A DNA stretch of 64,000 bases, taken from NCBI GenBank assembly GCA_020747065.1, contig JAGMVK010000010.1:930001-994000 (forward strand), given 5' to 3'. This stretch comes from Cadophora sp. MPI-SDFR-AT-0126. Its lineage: Eukaryota; Ascomycota; Leotiomycetes; Helotiales; Ploettnerulaceae. The translations under genes were made by a program, and so were the position numbers. The stretch's first letter is position 1, and each line of letters opens with the position of its first letter. The notes beneath the pieces were generated by a model, which saw only the letters and a program-made list of their open reading frames with translations, was not told the origin of the DNA and did not search any database. Shown here in pieces: positions 33,790 through 47,303 of the stretch.

Positions 33790-36700
33790 ATGAGTATCGA
33801 CTTTCCGAAGGAGGAGGAGAATGTCCTGCAGCGGTGGAAAGAGATTGATGCCTTTCAGCGACAGGTGGAGCTTTCAAAAGACCGACCTGTGTATACCTTC
33901 TATGATGGGCCACCATTTGCTACGTAGGTGACCCTACAATCCAAGTCCTCGTGCAACGTTGATCTACGATCCCGGGGTAGGTTCTGCAGCAATTTACTGA
34001 TCTTCTGCAGTGGATTGCCACATTACGGCCATCTTTTGGCTTCCACGATCAAGGACATCATTCCTCGGTATTGGTCGATGAAGGGTTACCATGTAGAGAG
34101 ACGGTTCGGCTGGGATACACACGGTCTTCCGATCGAGCACGAGATTGACAAGAAGCTTGGAATTACTGGCAAGGCTGCGGTCATGGAGCTGGGATTGGAG
34201 AAGTATAACGCAGAATGCAGAGCTATCGTTATGAGATTTTCTGCAGAATGGAGGACCACCATTGACAGACTGGGCCGCTGGATCGATTTCGACAATGACT
34301 ACAAGGTGAGTTTCTGTGGTGAACTTGGGGTTCTAAGTGCTAACAAGATGTTAGACGATGGACCCCAAATTCATGGAGTCCGAATGGTGGGTTTTTAAGA
34401 CTATCTTCGATAAAGGCGCCGTGTATCAAGGCTATCGCGTCATGCCATATTCGACAGCCCTCACGACAGCACTCTCCAATTTTGAAGCAAATCAAAACTA
34501 CCAAGATATCACCGACCCTGCAGTCGTGGTCTCGTTTCCACTCGTGGCGGATCCAAACACTTGCCTCCTCGCATGGACAACGACGCCATGGACGTTACCC
34601 TCTCACACCGGCCTGGCTGCACACCCCGACTTCGAATACATCAAGATCCACGACGAGCTGACTGGAAAGAACTTCATTCTCTTGGAGAAGCTACTGGGTA
34701 CTCTTTACAAGGATGTCAAGAAAGCTAAGTTCAAGATTATCCAGAAGATTAAGGGTAGTGAGATGTTGGGTTGGAAGTACGAGCCATTATTTGATTACTT
34801 CTATGAGGATTTTAAAGATCATGGATTCCGGGTTTTCAATGCCACATACGTTACGGATGATAGCGGTGTTGGTATTGTTCATCAAGCACCCGCTTTTGGT
34901 GAGGAGGATTACAATGTGGCCATGGAGAACGGTGTCATCAGCGAGAAGCGCCCGCCTCCAAATCCTGTCGACGAGAGAGGACATTTCACATCGGTAGTAC
35001 GCGATTTCGCAAATCAGCATGTCAAGACCGCAGATAGGGCCATTATCAAATACCTGAAGGGCACTGGAAGACTTATTGTTGACTCCCAGATCAGGCACAG
35101 CTACCCAATGTGCCCTCGATCAGATACACCTCTGATCTACCGAGCCGTCCCATCCTGGTTCATCAGGATCCCTGAAGTCGTACCCCAGATGCTGAAGAAC
35201 ATTGAGGGCTCCCACTGGGTGCCATCCTTTGTCAAGGAAAAGCGGTTTGCCAATTGGATCGGCGGAGCACGGGACTGGAACGTATCTCGTAATAGATACT
35301 GGGGAACACCAATCCCTCTTTGGGTCAGTGATGATTTGGAGGAGAAGGTTTGCATCGGCAGCATTGCTGAGCTGAAGGAGCTCAGTGGCTTCAAAGGTGA
35401 GATCACTGATCTTCATCGTGACAAAATCGACCACATCACCATCCCGAGTAAGATGGGCAAGGGCCAATTAAAGCGCATTGAGGAGGTATTCGACTGCTGG
35501 TTTGAGTCGGGAAGTATGCCATATGCCAGCCAGCATTACCCATTCGAGAACAAGGAAAAATTTGAGAAGTCATTCCCAGGAGATTTCATTGCGGAAGGCT
35601 TGGATCAAACAAGAGGATGGTTCTACACGCTCTTGGTCCTTGGCACGCATTTGTTTGGAGTTTCTCCCTTCAAAAATTGCGTTGTCAACGGTATCGTGTT
35701 AGCTGAAGACGGAAAGAAGATGTCGAAGAGATTGAAGAACTACCCCGATCCATCTATAGTCATGAGCAAGTACGGTTCCGATGCCCTGCGCCTCTACTTG
35801 ATCAATTCGCCAGTCGTCCGAGCCGAACCGTTGCGCTTCAAAGAAGCTGGGGTCAAAGAAGTAGTCGCTAAGGTCTTGCTACCCTTGTGGAATAGCTACA
35901 AGTTCTTCGAAGGACAAGTTGCCCTTCTGAAGAAGATCGAGAATATTGACTACTGTTTTGATCCCGCTGCAGAGGCCACCAACACGAATGTTATGGATCG
36001 ATGGATTCTGGCAAGCTGTCAGAGCCTTCTCAAATTTGTCAACGAAGAGATGGCAGGTGAGAACGAATCTCCAGCCAAACTCTTTCTTCTACTAACACGA
36101 TGCAGGTTATCGTCTCTACACTGTCGTTCCTCGACTTCTAGATCTCATTGATAACACAACAAATTGGTATATTCGATTCAACCGGAAGCGTTTAAAGGGC
36201 GAGCTCGGTCTCGACGACACCCAGCACGCACTGAATACTCTCTTCGAAGTTCTCTTCACCCTCGTCAAGGGACTCGCTCCATTCACACCCTTCATCACGG
36301 ACACGATCTACCAGCGCTTGCTGCCACACATTCCTAAAAACCATCAAGGAGAAGACTCTCGCAGCGTCCATTTCCTGTCATTCCCTGACGTCAGAGAAGA
36401 ACTCTTTAATGTCGAGATTGAGCGTCGAGTTGGCCGAATGCAACGTGTCATTGAATTGGCACGAGTCTCGAGAGAACGCCGAACCATTGGTCTTAAAACT
36501 CCTCTCAAAAGCCTGATCGTTATCCACCCTGATCCCGTCTATCTAGAGGATGTTCGATCTCTCGAGGCTTATATCACAGAAGAGCTCAATATCCAGACAT
36601 TAGTTCTGTCTTCGGACGAGGCCAAATACAATGTTCAGTACAGCGTATCTGCTGATTGGCCAGTCCTTGGAAAGAAACTGAAAAAGGATGTTCAGAAAGT

Positions 36701-37214
36701 CAAAAAGGCATTACCAGGATTGACAAGCGACCAAGTACATCAATTCGTCCTCGACAAGACTATCGTCGTAGATGGCATCACACTTGAAGACGGGGATCTT
36801 GTTGTCAAGAGAGGTCTAAAAGATGACGAGTCATCGAAGAAACTGGAGACGAACACCGACGATGAGGTGCTCACTATCCTGGATGCTGAGATCTACCCAG
36901 AACTTGCAGACCAAGCATTGGCGAGAGAAATTATTAATCGCGTTCAGCGTCTCAGAAAAAAGGCCGGCCTGCAACCTACCGACGACGTAAGGATGGAATA
37001 CAAGGTCTTGTCTGATCCCGACAACATCGGTCTTGCAAACGCCTTCACCAGTCAAGCCAGCACCATCGAGAAGGCCTTGCGACGACCCATCGATCATCAC
37101 GTTGTAACAGAGATTGAAGGTACGATACCCGATACACCAGAGGCAGGCGTCATCTTGGAGGAGGAGCAGGAGATTACAAAAGCTGTGTTTCTACTTAGAC
37201 TTCTGAAGCTATGA
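33790..37214 (+). CDS. ils1: Isoleucyl-tRNA synthetase, cytoplasmic
   Basis: Four exons, 33790-33923, 34011-34305, 34355-36056 and 36106-37214; 3240 nt, 1079 residues. Class I aminoacyl-tRNA synthetase: the HIGH motif is HYGH (residues 49-52, [10 protein letters not shown]) and the KMSKS motif is KMSKR (about residues 598-602, [11 protein letters not shown]). The CP1 editing domain is present ([36 protein letters not shown]), as is the [10 protein letters not shown] region. The anticodon-binding domain begins around the third intron. The C-terminal extension of about 300 residues is typical of the eukaryotic cytosolic enzyme, and no mitochondrial targeting sequence is visible. It charges tRNA-Ile in the cytosol. 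The first intron splits the codon just before the HIGH motif. Confidence 0.97.
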
Positions 37215-38159
37215 ACAAGATCTGGTTCAAGTAATCCATCAATAGAGGATCCTTTCTCCCGAAATTCTCGACTCATTTTGTCGGCTTCCATAGGATATCT
37301 CGTCGCAAGATCCGGGCCCGAGCTCGCGTAGCTAAACTTTGTTGTTCTTCTGCACTATTTACAGGCGTCATGGTTTCTTTGCAGCAGCCTACAGCATGTG
37401 AGCGAGCATGAGCAAAAGCAAAAGATGGTTTGTAAACACACAATGTAACAATCCTTCAAACGGAGGAATTCAGTGAGACATTTGTCCTTATGAACAGAAT
37501 TGTAGTCGGCCACTATGCATTTGCCGTAGACAGAGGCCTAGAAGCATCATGAGCAATAAATTGAGATTCGGGCAAGCTAGGTGTGCTTTACCTCCGCTGA
37601 GCATTTACCAACAGCTTGGGCAAATTTTTCAATCGGCCGAGTGCGAGGAGGCATGTTCAGGGAGGGAGATGTGGGTCTTTGCTCTCTTGGCTCTACTCCG
37701 GACTGTTTACCTTCAACAAGTAGTAGTCATTAGCATGAGCTGGGGTTGATGAGGTTGATCGATGAGGGTGATAACTCGTGGTTGAATGAAAGAGATACTC
37801 TCACTCTCGTCGGAGTCCACTGGGGTGGACCTCCAAGGAAGGAAGACATCACGCCAAGCCTGAGCTAAAACTAGCGGTAATGATCCACTCCGCTCCGCTC
37901 CACCCCACCCCTGCCGGAAATCGCGAGAATGTGCGCCAGCAACAGGACATGACAGGACAGGACAGGACGGGCTATCGAAGCGGACGCGTTGAAGTGATCT
38001 TGTCTCCTCCTCCTCACTTTCCAAACAACATGAATTTGTTGCTCACCACACATCTCTCAGGCCACATTGCTAATGATCTTTGCTGGCGCATTCGCATCAT
38101 GCGACGAGCAATAAAGAAATAGAATTCATTGAATGTTTTCGCCGAATGCCTTCCTCTAG
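37215..38159. other. Intergenic region between ILS1 and SFI1
   Basis: 945 bp with the ILS1 3' end and SFI1 promoter. A short ACAGG tandem repeat lies at 37942-37970. No gene is visible. Confidence 0.5.
37942..37970. repeat. Imperfect (GACAG)n repeat
   Basis: Five to six imperfect copies of a GACAG unit, about 190 bp upstream of the SFI1 start. Confidence 0.75.
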
Positions 38160-41100
38160 ATGCCTCCACCAGGAAGCGCTCCGCACTTCAATGCCGGACA
38201 AAGCCACTCCGAGACCGCGGAGCCCTACTACAGCAATGAAGGTCGGATAGCCCTCATCTTCGCGATTCTTTCTAACCCTGAGAGTAGATGTGGCGATTCT
38301 GCACGACATTGTCGTCCTGGCGCAAGAGGTCTTCCCAAAGCTACCGGAGCGCGAAAGACTGCCAACCAACGCGTTGTTCGGCGCATACTACGATGTACTC
38401 TCCCGAATTGGAGTCGATACGGATCATGATAACCGATATGCTCGAGTCCTGTTCAAGATTGGAGGACAAAGGGGTCCGGCGACCCTGTACGAGAAGTTCG
38501 AGGCGGTACTTGCGAGGATGGGCATTGAGATCGAATTCGATCAGGGCATCCAAGAGGACGGCGAGGAATCTAGCCAGCTGGAAGGATCACCGCCCGGGAC
38601 CAAGGGCGCCGCAGTCAGCGAAAGGTTCGCCTCAAGTGAAGACAGGAACACGCACCGGAAGCAGAGGCGCAACTCAGAAAGCTCGGCTTGGGACTTGGGA
38701 ATCGATCTCAAATCGCAACCCACCACACGGCGCAACTCATTTTCGACCATTGGGAAAGATCATTCCCGCGTCATCATTGAGAAGGCGATCTTCCAGAGGG
38801 GTCAACAAGCACCCGTCGCAGCCCCAGAAAATAATGCCAGAGCATCTACCTCAAAGAAGGAGAATACAAACCACGACGTTGGAGCCTGGCTGAACGCGAG
38901 CTCAGATAAAACGCACAGAACCCGTGGTCGATCTGTTTCAACACATGGTGGCATGCGAGTTCGACGGCAATCAACATCACGAGACCACGACAGAATTCAC
39001 CATCGAGCAGCAACACCATCTGTCCCTCCATCAGAATACGACCTGAGTAACAGCGAAATCACTGCCGCTACCTCTACGTTCGAAGAGGAGATTGAACCAA
39101 ATTGGACTCAGGCGGTCGTTCATAGACCTGCGCCAAAACCCGAAGACTTGCTAGCCATCAAAGCCACGTTATTTTACCAAGCTCGACTCGAGGCTCTGGT
39201 CAAACGGCAATTGCGGACTTGGAGGGAAAGAGCTTGCGATCTCCAGCAGGACAATCTGGGTCTCGAATTGATAGCGATAAATCACGACCAAAAAGCCCTT
39301 TGTCGGTCAGCCTTCGATTCGTGGCGCCATTCATTCCTGGAAGAGCGTAAATCCAAAGAATTGAAAATATTTCAAGCACGCCGTGAGCAACAAGCATGGG
39401 AGTCAAGAGGAAATTATCTGCTACAAACATCCTTCTACCACTGGCTCCACGTTGCCAACTTTCACATTCGCCGTACAGCTCTTGCAAGAAAGCTTGTAGT
39501 GAGCACCCGAGTTCTCAATGCTTGGAAGGACATTACAGCTGTAAATGAGCTCAAAGTCCGTCGCCAAGTTCTCAAGAAGTTTTTTCGTGTGTGGAAGCGA
39601 CGGCGCGCCACTTCTAATGACGAATGTACAAGTGCTGTCCAAAAGTTTGAAGAAAATCTGGTGGAGAAAGTCTATACGGTATGGGTTCGAAAACTGTGGG
39701 AAGTGAAAGCTGCCAAGTGGAGGGCAGATGCAAACAAGAGGCGAGCATTGTTTCGATGGATCGTTGTTTTACATGCCAGTCGGGAGAATCGCAATTCCGC
39801 TGAAGACATGAGAAGGCTCAACTTGGCATGGAACACGTGGAAAATCTGGAGAGTTAGGGTGGAGGATCAATGGCGCCGTGGTCAGGAGGCAGATGCACAC
39901 TACCAGGAAAACCTCCTTCGTCCCCGTCTGATCAAATGGCGCAAGGAAACGAAAATCGTCCCTGCGATCAATATGTTTCAATCAAAAGCAGCTGAAGCGA
40001 CACTTCGAGGGGCATTTGGAATCTGGAAGCACCGCGCTCGCCAGGAACGGGAGGCCAGCGCCGTGGATCGAATGAGGATAATGAAGGAAGCTCTGATTGT
40101 ATGGCGTTATAAACATCGGTCAACAATACTTGTTGCCCGTGTTGATCATCGTGTCGTTGCTGAGGCGTTCTTTCTATTGCGCCTTCGTGAAGCAAATATA
40201 TTGTTCCGTCGGCAACATGAGCTTAGCCAGTGTCGAGCCGCCTTCGAATTCTGGAAGCAGAGAATGGACGTCGTCAGGGGACGCAGATGGGAACAGGAAG
40301 ACCTGGCCAGATCACTTATTGTTCGGAAGACTCAGACCGATGTCCTACACACTTGGGCATTTCGTACAGAATCAAAGCAACGACTAGAACTTGCAGCTGT
40401 GGAGTATCACAAACCACGGCTTTTACAATTTTCGTTTACAAAATGGTCTGAACGGGCCCGATACCTCCAAGAGCTGGACAGACGGTCACAGGATGCCAAC
40501 TATTACCTAGTTCTCACGAAAGCCATCAAGCAATGGAAAACATCCGCGGAAATTTCCAGGAGAGAGAAGCGGAAGGCGGCCTATGCCCGAGTCAGGCGAA
40601 TGGCAAAGATTAATCTGGTGCGAGGTGTATTTCACACCTGGCGAGAACAGGCACGGCATACTATGGGTCTAAATTCGCAAGCCGCTGCAGTGATTGGGAA
40701 CAACACTGTGATTCTAGGAATGGATTTCTTTGATCGCTGGAGAGCTCGTACGGAAGAGATTGGCGAACTTGATAGCTTGTGGCGGGAGAATGTGTTACAG
40801 AAGCATTTCACATTGTGGAAAAATCGCTCGAGCGCGGTCCAGGCTTTGGAGACGGAAGCAGTCCTCACTTACCAGGAGCATCGAGAAAGTCGAGCCGTGA
40901 AGCAGTGGAGTCTTTTGGCACTCAAGATCAAAGCTCAAGTCAACTACGCAACCAATCTCCGCGAGAAGAATGCGAGGAAGAATTTCAGGAAGATAATCTC
41001 TTATTGGCACCAGAAAGCACTCCAAAACCGACCGGGGAACAAAGTGATCTTCGCAGACTCGGGTCAAGTTAGTACAAAAGCAAAGGTCGAAGCTTGGCCG

Positions 41101-41409
41101 GAAATCGAGGAAGACCTGGAGATGGACGAGTGGGCGAAGGGGCTGGATGAGACGGGCGCGGTGTCCACGCCACTTCCAGGGTACTTGAGCACGCCATCGA
41201 AAAGATCCGAAAGAGTAATGGCCATGGCTGCGAGGTTCTCAACGACTCCAAAGGCGCCGCTTTCTACACCCTTCGAGCGACAGCTACGAGCACAGTGGTC
41301 CGGAGGCCTTCCATCTCTTCGAAAGCCAGTGACTCGAAGCACATTAGGCCTTGACGAGGGCTTTGCCGATATCCCAGAAAATAGTATGAATAATGATGGC
41401 AAGCCGTGA
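38160..41409 (+). CDS. sfi1: Sfi1 spindle-pole-body half-bridge protein
   Basis: Two exons, 38160-38241 and 38288-41409; 3204 nt, 1067 residues. The short first exon (MPPPGSAPH...) joins in phase 1 at ...YYSNED|VAILHD. Residues about 300-940 are a long series of helical repeats spaced roughly 30-40 residues, each with an aromatic/Trp centre followed by basic residues (FDSWRHSFLEER, FYHWLHVANF, LNAWKDITAV, FRVWKRRRA, FGIWKHRARQER, FHTWREQARH, FDRWRARTEE, FTLWKNRSS, ISYWHQKAL). This is the Sfi1 centrin-binding pattern. Sfi1 with centrin (Cdc31) forms the half-bridge that licenses duplication of the spindle pole body. The C-terminus carries SP/TP motifs (TPLPGYLSTPSKR, STTPKAPLSTPF), consistent with Cdk control known in yeast. 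Confidence 0.9.
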
Positions 41410-41956
41410 AGAGGATTGCTTTGGGACATGTGCAATTGGCTCAATTCTTAAGCGTGGCGTTTTGTCTGAGGTAGCTAGCTATTGGATACCTGGTCATCAT
41501 GATCATGGGGGTTAAGGAGGTGGGCGTCTCGGTTCCAACGAATAGGAGTTGTGAGGAAATTGTGGATGATAAGGAGAGCTTATCTTCTCTGTGAATACAT
41601 AATACGAATGCATACTCGTTCAAGAAGCGGGTTCTCATGAATGAATCGAAGCATTGAAGTGATGCTTCAACTTTGAAGCGCGATACGTTGTTTGTTGTTC
41701 AGCTTCATCTTCTCTCCGCTTCGCTCTCTGCCTGTACCCCTGTCAGCCTCGTCTCGGAGCTACGTAGCGTGACCGTAGCCTCATCATCAAAGCTCAAGCA
41801 AGGCGGCGGATCATCCCACATAACAGCTTCGCCTCAGAGCAATACTCCATCGTTCTCTTACCTCGATACTGGCGCTGAAATATTACCGATGGCAACATAA
41901 AAAGCCGCCCAAGAGTACCTCCCAAAAATGATCTGCGACGTCATTTGATTGATAGC
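41410..41956. other. Intergenic region between SFI1 and RAV1
   Basis: 547 bp with the SFI1 3' end and RAV1 promoter. Short frames such as 41673-41900 show no features. Confidence 0.5.
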
Positions 41957-44900
41957 ATGCGAGCTGTGCTTCCTGGAAAGCCACGGGCCAAGCTCCAAGC
42001 TGTCTGTACAGCCTACTGGAATGGCAGACGCCTTATTGTAAGCAAGAGCATCAAGGACTTAGACGGCCAATACTTTAGGGTAACCTAACATGATGCTTTT
42101 CATAGGCATACATCACCGGAAGTGCTTTTGTCATACTTACAGGGCCGGACTCGATCCTCCAAACCATCTACGACGACGACGAAGATCATCTGGAGGCAAT
42201 CGCTATTGACGAGGTATCTGGGAAGATTGCAACGTGCGCCGGACCTAATATACGTGTGTACAAGCCTTACGGGCAAGGAGAAGATGCGCTGAAGGTTGGA
42301 CTCTGTGGCCATATAGCAGGTCCTTGTCGACGGCTGACCGGTGATAGTGGTCTTTACAACATAGCTTCCCCATTGACGAGCATACAGGAGGATCTGCGGC
42401 GACGTTGTCATGGGGCGTAGCGGAGGAGTTGCTTGTAGGAGGTGCCTGGCTTACAATGTTCGCGACTGCAGATACGCCTACAACGATTTGGAAAAAGGAA
42501 CTGGCAAACCCAGTCAAGTTCGCTAGTCTCTCCTATGATTCGGCCTACATTGTGTCAACCGGGAAATATGACCGCCTAGTGAAGATCTGGAGGAGGCTTT
42601 CTTTCGGGTCGGACGATACGCGATTCGATGTTAGCTACCTGCCTCATCCTGCTACGGTCACGAATCTGCACTGGAGGAGACCATACCATGCGGACCAGAC
42701 GATCGACAATGTTCTCTACACGATATGCGCGGACAATGTATTACGCATATGGGCAACAAGCGATTCTCATGCGATACAGCATTTGCAGCTCTGGGGGCAC
42801 ATTGATCTGAGAGAGTCTATACAACCTCGCAGTCTGTCTGAGACATCTGATATTCGATTCGCCTTCGTTGTCGACGGCCGAGATTTCATGTTTGCAACTG
42901 AGCATGCTGTTCAATCCAGAGGAACAGAAAATGGTGATGATCATGCGCTTAATCACCTCATAGAAGTTGCAAATCGAAGCCCTGAGATATGCGTTGTTCT
43001 GGACGAGCATGGACACATGTCTGCTTGGGGTTTAGAGAATATAGGAAGTAAAGCACGGCAGAAGACTAACATCTTCAACGTTGCACATATCGAAGGACTA
43101 GCTCTTGGCTTCTCCAGTGATCCACGAGATAAGTTCCACTACGTTCAGTTCTACAGCTTCTGCAATAAATCGGGTGGAGGCTTGAATATTCTGGCACATC
43201 ACTTCGATGGGAACATAGAATACTTCGAGAGCAACGTAGCCGATTTGTTCGATCCATCTCCTAGAAAAGACCGACTAATACCTAAGGCAATGTGGACTGG
43301 ACATTCCGCTAGCATCAAGAAGATTGTTCGAAATGTCAGTGGACGAGCAGTCGTTTCTCGTACTGATGGCAACGAGAGCATTGTCTGGAAACATATGGAT
43401 CATGAGGGTGGAGCTTCAGTATTGAGACAAAGTCTCATCACTGAGCAGGAACATATCCACAGAATCTGTGTGATGAGAAAAGGAAACTTTGTTATTTTCC
43501 TGCATCATGAGAGGATTTCTGTCTGGGATACTCGATCTTTCAAAGCAAAACTGATAGCAAGCTGTGAATACTCCTTGGCAGGCAAACCTTTGTGCATTCT
43601 TATGCTACCCGAGGCGACAAAAGAAGGCCGTGTAGCTCACATCGCTACAATTTCTTCAAAGATGAAAGGGATTGTCTGGGAAATACGTTTACCGTATTGG
43701 GGCGGAAGTACGACTGAGAAGAATGGTCACCACGAACCCTCGATTAGCGAGTTCTGTCGATTTGACTTGGGAGACTCAAACGATCTCTCTTACGTGCTAC
43801 CTGTTGACCCCGCTGGTTCGCCTCCAGTGATTTCTGGATTTCTAGACACTTTCGCCAGAGACATTGCGCTCTCCTACACACATTCTGGTGAGCTTCGATC
43901 ATGGACTGCCAGACTTGATGTAGATGCCAAGAAAGTCGACTGGTTGGAGACGTGCTCAGTGGCTACTGGAATATCGGAGCCTTCTCTGGCAAGCGGGAGC
44001 TCGATACGCAAGGCTGCGCTTGTCAATTCTAGCAGGTCCGAGTTGACTATCTGGGACATTCGAGGAGCACAGTTGGAATTTGCGCAGAACTTCGAGTCCC
44101 AAGACACAATCCAGGATCTGGATTGGACTTCGACCCCGGATGACCAGTCTATTCTCGCTGTTGGCTTCCGATTTAGAGTGATTCTTCTCGCCCAAATGCG
44201 GTACGACTACCTGAACAAGGGACCTGCCTGGGCTTCCATTCGAGAGTTCAACATCCGCGACCTGACGCCTCATCCAATTGGTGACTCTACTTGGCTCGGT
44301 GGTGGAAACCTTATCATCGGTGCTGGCAACCAAGTCTTTGTCTATGACAAAGAGGTGGACCATACCGCTCCCGCAGTAATGAGCCTTGGCCTTCCCCCTC
44401 GAAAGCAGGCTTGGGATCTCTTCGAGGTGGTAACAAGGTTCAATGGACCACTCCCGGTGTATCACCCACAGTTTTTGGGACAGTGCACATTGGCGGGAAA
44501 GAGCGTTCTCGTCCAGCGTGTTCTGCTTGCTTTGCACAAGACGTTGAAATACTACATCGAAGGAGATACCATCGATAATCACCTTGGTATGGATTTAGAA
44601 GAGTTCTACATCAACAACGATGTAAGTCGACTAGACAAATGTCTCAAATCATCGCTAATTTATCAGGTGATTTCTTCTTCGGTGGCCGTCAGCAAAGGAA
44701 CCAAGTCGTTCGGCGCTTTCTCAGATGACGAAGAGGACGAAGAGACTGTGACCGAAAGTGTCGCGGCTTCAATCAATGAAAAACTGACAAAAATTGCATT
44801 GCCTCAACTCTCCCGACAAGAACAAATTCATTTGGCCGATGCCGTCGAATGCGTTGCAATCGTCGAGAAACAGCGGCGGTCGATGGATGATAATGCAGCT

Positions 44901-46243
44901 AGGTTCATGCTCTTCTTCAGACAGCACATCCTGCACAGAGGCCGAGCAAATGAGGTTCGCCTTTCGTGGCGGGAGATCAATTGGGCATATCACAGCAATA
45001 GCCAGGACATTTTAGCAGATATGGTATCACATCAATTCCATAACAAGATGCTCTGGGAACATTCCCGAGAGAGTGGCATGTTCATGTGGATGACGGACTC
45101 TAACGCTCTTGTAAGCTCCCGCCCGCAATTGTTTGATTATATTTTGACGTTCTGGGTAGAGAGCTCAATTTGAGGTCATTGCTCGCAACGAGTACAGCAA
45201 AAGCGATTTGAAGAATCCGATCGACTGTTCTTTGTTCTATCTCGCCCTGAAGAAGAAAACAGTCCTTCAAGGCTTGTGGCGCATGGCTGGCTGGAACCGG
45301 GAGCAGACTGCCACTCTGAGGCTTCTATCCAACAATTTCCAAGAGAAGAAGTGGAAAACAGCTGCAATGAAGAATGCATACGCTCTCCTGGGAAAGCGTC
45401 GCCATGGTAAGTCCAATACTGGAGACTCTCGGACATACTCTGACCTCGGCATAGAATATGCAGCAGCCTTCTTCTTACTAGCTGATTGCTTAAGAGATGC
45501 AGTCAGTGTCATTCTGAATCAGTTGAAAGATCTCCAATTGGCAATTGCAGTCACAAGAATTTATGAGGGTGAAAATGGCCCAGTACTAAAAGAGCTTCTC
45601 GCTGATAAGGTGCTGCCATTGGCGGCTCAAGAGGGCAATCGATGGTTGGCATCCTGGGCATTCTGGATGCTTCACCGAAGGGATATGGCAGTGAGAGCAT
45701 TGATTGTGAGTGTTGAATATCTTTATAAGGTTTTCGCTGACATCCGTAGTCACCAGTCTACACGTTGCTGGAGACACCGCAGACACCAGATCTGTCGTCG
45801 AAGCTGTTTTTAACTGACGATCCCGCGCTCGTTGTCCTATATTCCCAGCTCCGACAGAAGACTCTACAAACACTTCGTGGTGCATCAAAAGTCACACCGA
45901 AAGTCGAATGGGCGTTCGTCCTTCACAATGCTCGATTGTACGATCGTATGGGCTGTGATCTGCTCGCATTAGATCTCGGTATGATATCCCTGAACTCCTC
46001 CTCGAGTTGAACTAACACACTCAAGTTCGTAATTGGGAATTCCTCCTCCCCGCACCTACCGTATTCAAGAACATCGGTGACCCAGATCCACGTTCAATGC
46101 TACGCAGACGTTCGTCGCTTGTTGTAGCCGACCTACCCATGCCCAAATTGCCCATAGACATGAAGTCTGGAGGCCACAAACCTCCTCCCAGCGTATTCGA
46201 AGAGCCCGAGTCCAACTCTCTGCTAGATAGTTTTGGATTTTAG
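41957..46243 (+). CDS. rav1: RAVE complex subunit Rav1
   Basis: Eight exons, 41957-42037, 42106-42294, 42348-44621, 44667-45110, 45160-45406, 45455-45705, 45750-45978 and 46026-46243; 3933 nt, 1310 residues, in frame throughout. The N-terminal half contains two sets of WD-type blades (for example FASLSYDSAYIVSTGKYDRL, VLYTICADNVLRIWATSDS, ELTIWDIRGAQLEF). The C-terminal half is the conserved helical Rav1p_C region (NWAYHSNSQDILADM, GLWRMAGWNREQ, EYAAAFFLLADCLRDAVSV, RWLASWAFWMLHRRDMAVRALI). Rav1 is the large subunit of RAVE (with Rav2 and Skp1), which reassembles the vacuolar ATPase V1 and Vo parts after glucose shifts; the animal counterpart is DMXL1/2 (rabconnectin). The first exon (MRAVLPGKPRAKLQAV) is supported by the GTAAGC donor and CTAAC branch. 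Confidence 0.93.
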
Positions 46244-47303
46244 TAAGAAGGTTGTGAGGGAGGGGCCGGCATGAGAGGGGTCGCATGGTCGCTGGCGTTT
46301 GGGAACTCGATCAAAACCATGACTTTCGAACCTTTTGTTTAAATGAATGGCTGGCTATAATCGTGAGATGACAAGGGACGTGATGGAGTCGTGTACAGTA
46401 AATCGACGATCGAAGTTTTAGCGATTCACGGACGAGCAGAATTCAGCATGAAAGCCTTGACTCGCATATGTTCCGATTTTGACCTGACCAGTGTCCTTGT
46501 GAATCCGAGGCTCATCCCGGCTTGGGTGAAACAAAACGAACCGAGCCGGGCCAGCTAAACATCACAAGATGAGACGGACGACGATGAAGCTCAAAGAGCA
46601 ACGACAATACTTATCGTAGGAAATATTCACTCCAAACATAACTCTATCTCAAAATCCCGCTTCATTTGTGACAAATCAACACTTACCCACGCATCCGGCG
46701 TATCCGCAGCGCTCGGCAATTCCCAAGCATTCCATTCATCCTCCGCATTCGAGAAAACAAGACCCATCCCCCAAGTCTAGCTCAACTCACCAGCGCATAA
46801 GCAGTTCGCAAGACAAGGACCAGCGCCCTTCCTGCCAACGCCCTAAAAAGTGCGATGAGCAACATAAAACCCTTAAAGTTTTCCCCCGACGGGCCTTGTC
46901 ATCGCCCTTCTCGGAGTAGAGAGCAGACAAGATCGCGAGCTAGAGAGGGCCGGACGTTAGAGTTAGACACCGCCTCATTCCGGTGCTTTGCGGTGGCCTT
47001 GCAGTGCTCCGTGGTGAGCAGATAGTCTGTTCCGCTAAAAAGTGCGACGTGCAATGAAAAATTAATACATATGGCGGTGCGTTAATGGAGACTTGGACAT
47101 CTAGGGCAACTGACTCGCGAAGTGAAGCTAGGAGGTGTTGGTGATTTATAATGGAGATGAGATGTTAGCTTAGCTTATGAACGGGACTTGGTTTGCGAGG
47201 TTGAGATTCAGATCTGAGGCTTGCTGCTTGACATTATATGGAACATGATAAGTTTGTTTCGCTTATTGATATATATATGGCTTTGGGTATATATTGTAGA
47301 TGT
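46244..47303. other. Convergent intergenic region, about 1.1 kb
   Basis: It lies between the stop codons of RAV1 (+) and the OPT transporter (-), longer than needed for two 3' UTRs. An open frame at 46668-46919 is not recognisable. AT-rich (TATATATA) close to 47270-47290. I see no tRNA or repeat. Confidence 0.5.

Noticed and set aside
38288..38893. 201-codon frame overlapping the start of SFI1
   Set aside because: It is a shadow of the 1067-residue Sfi1 frame; the splice phase supports the latter.
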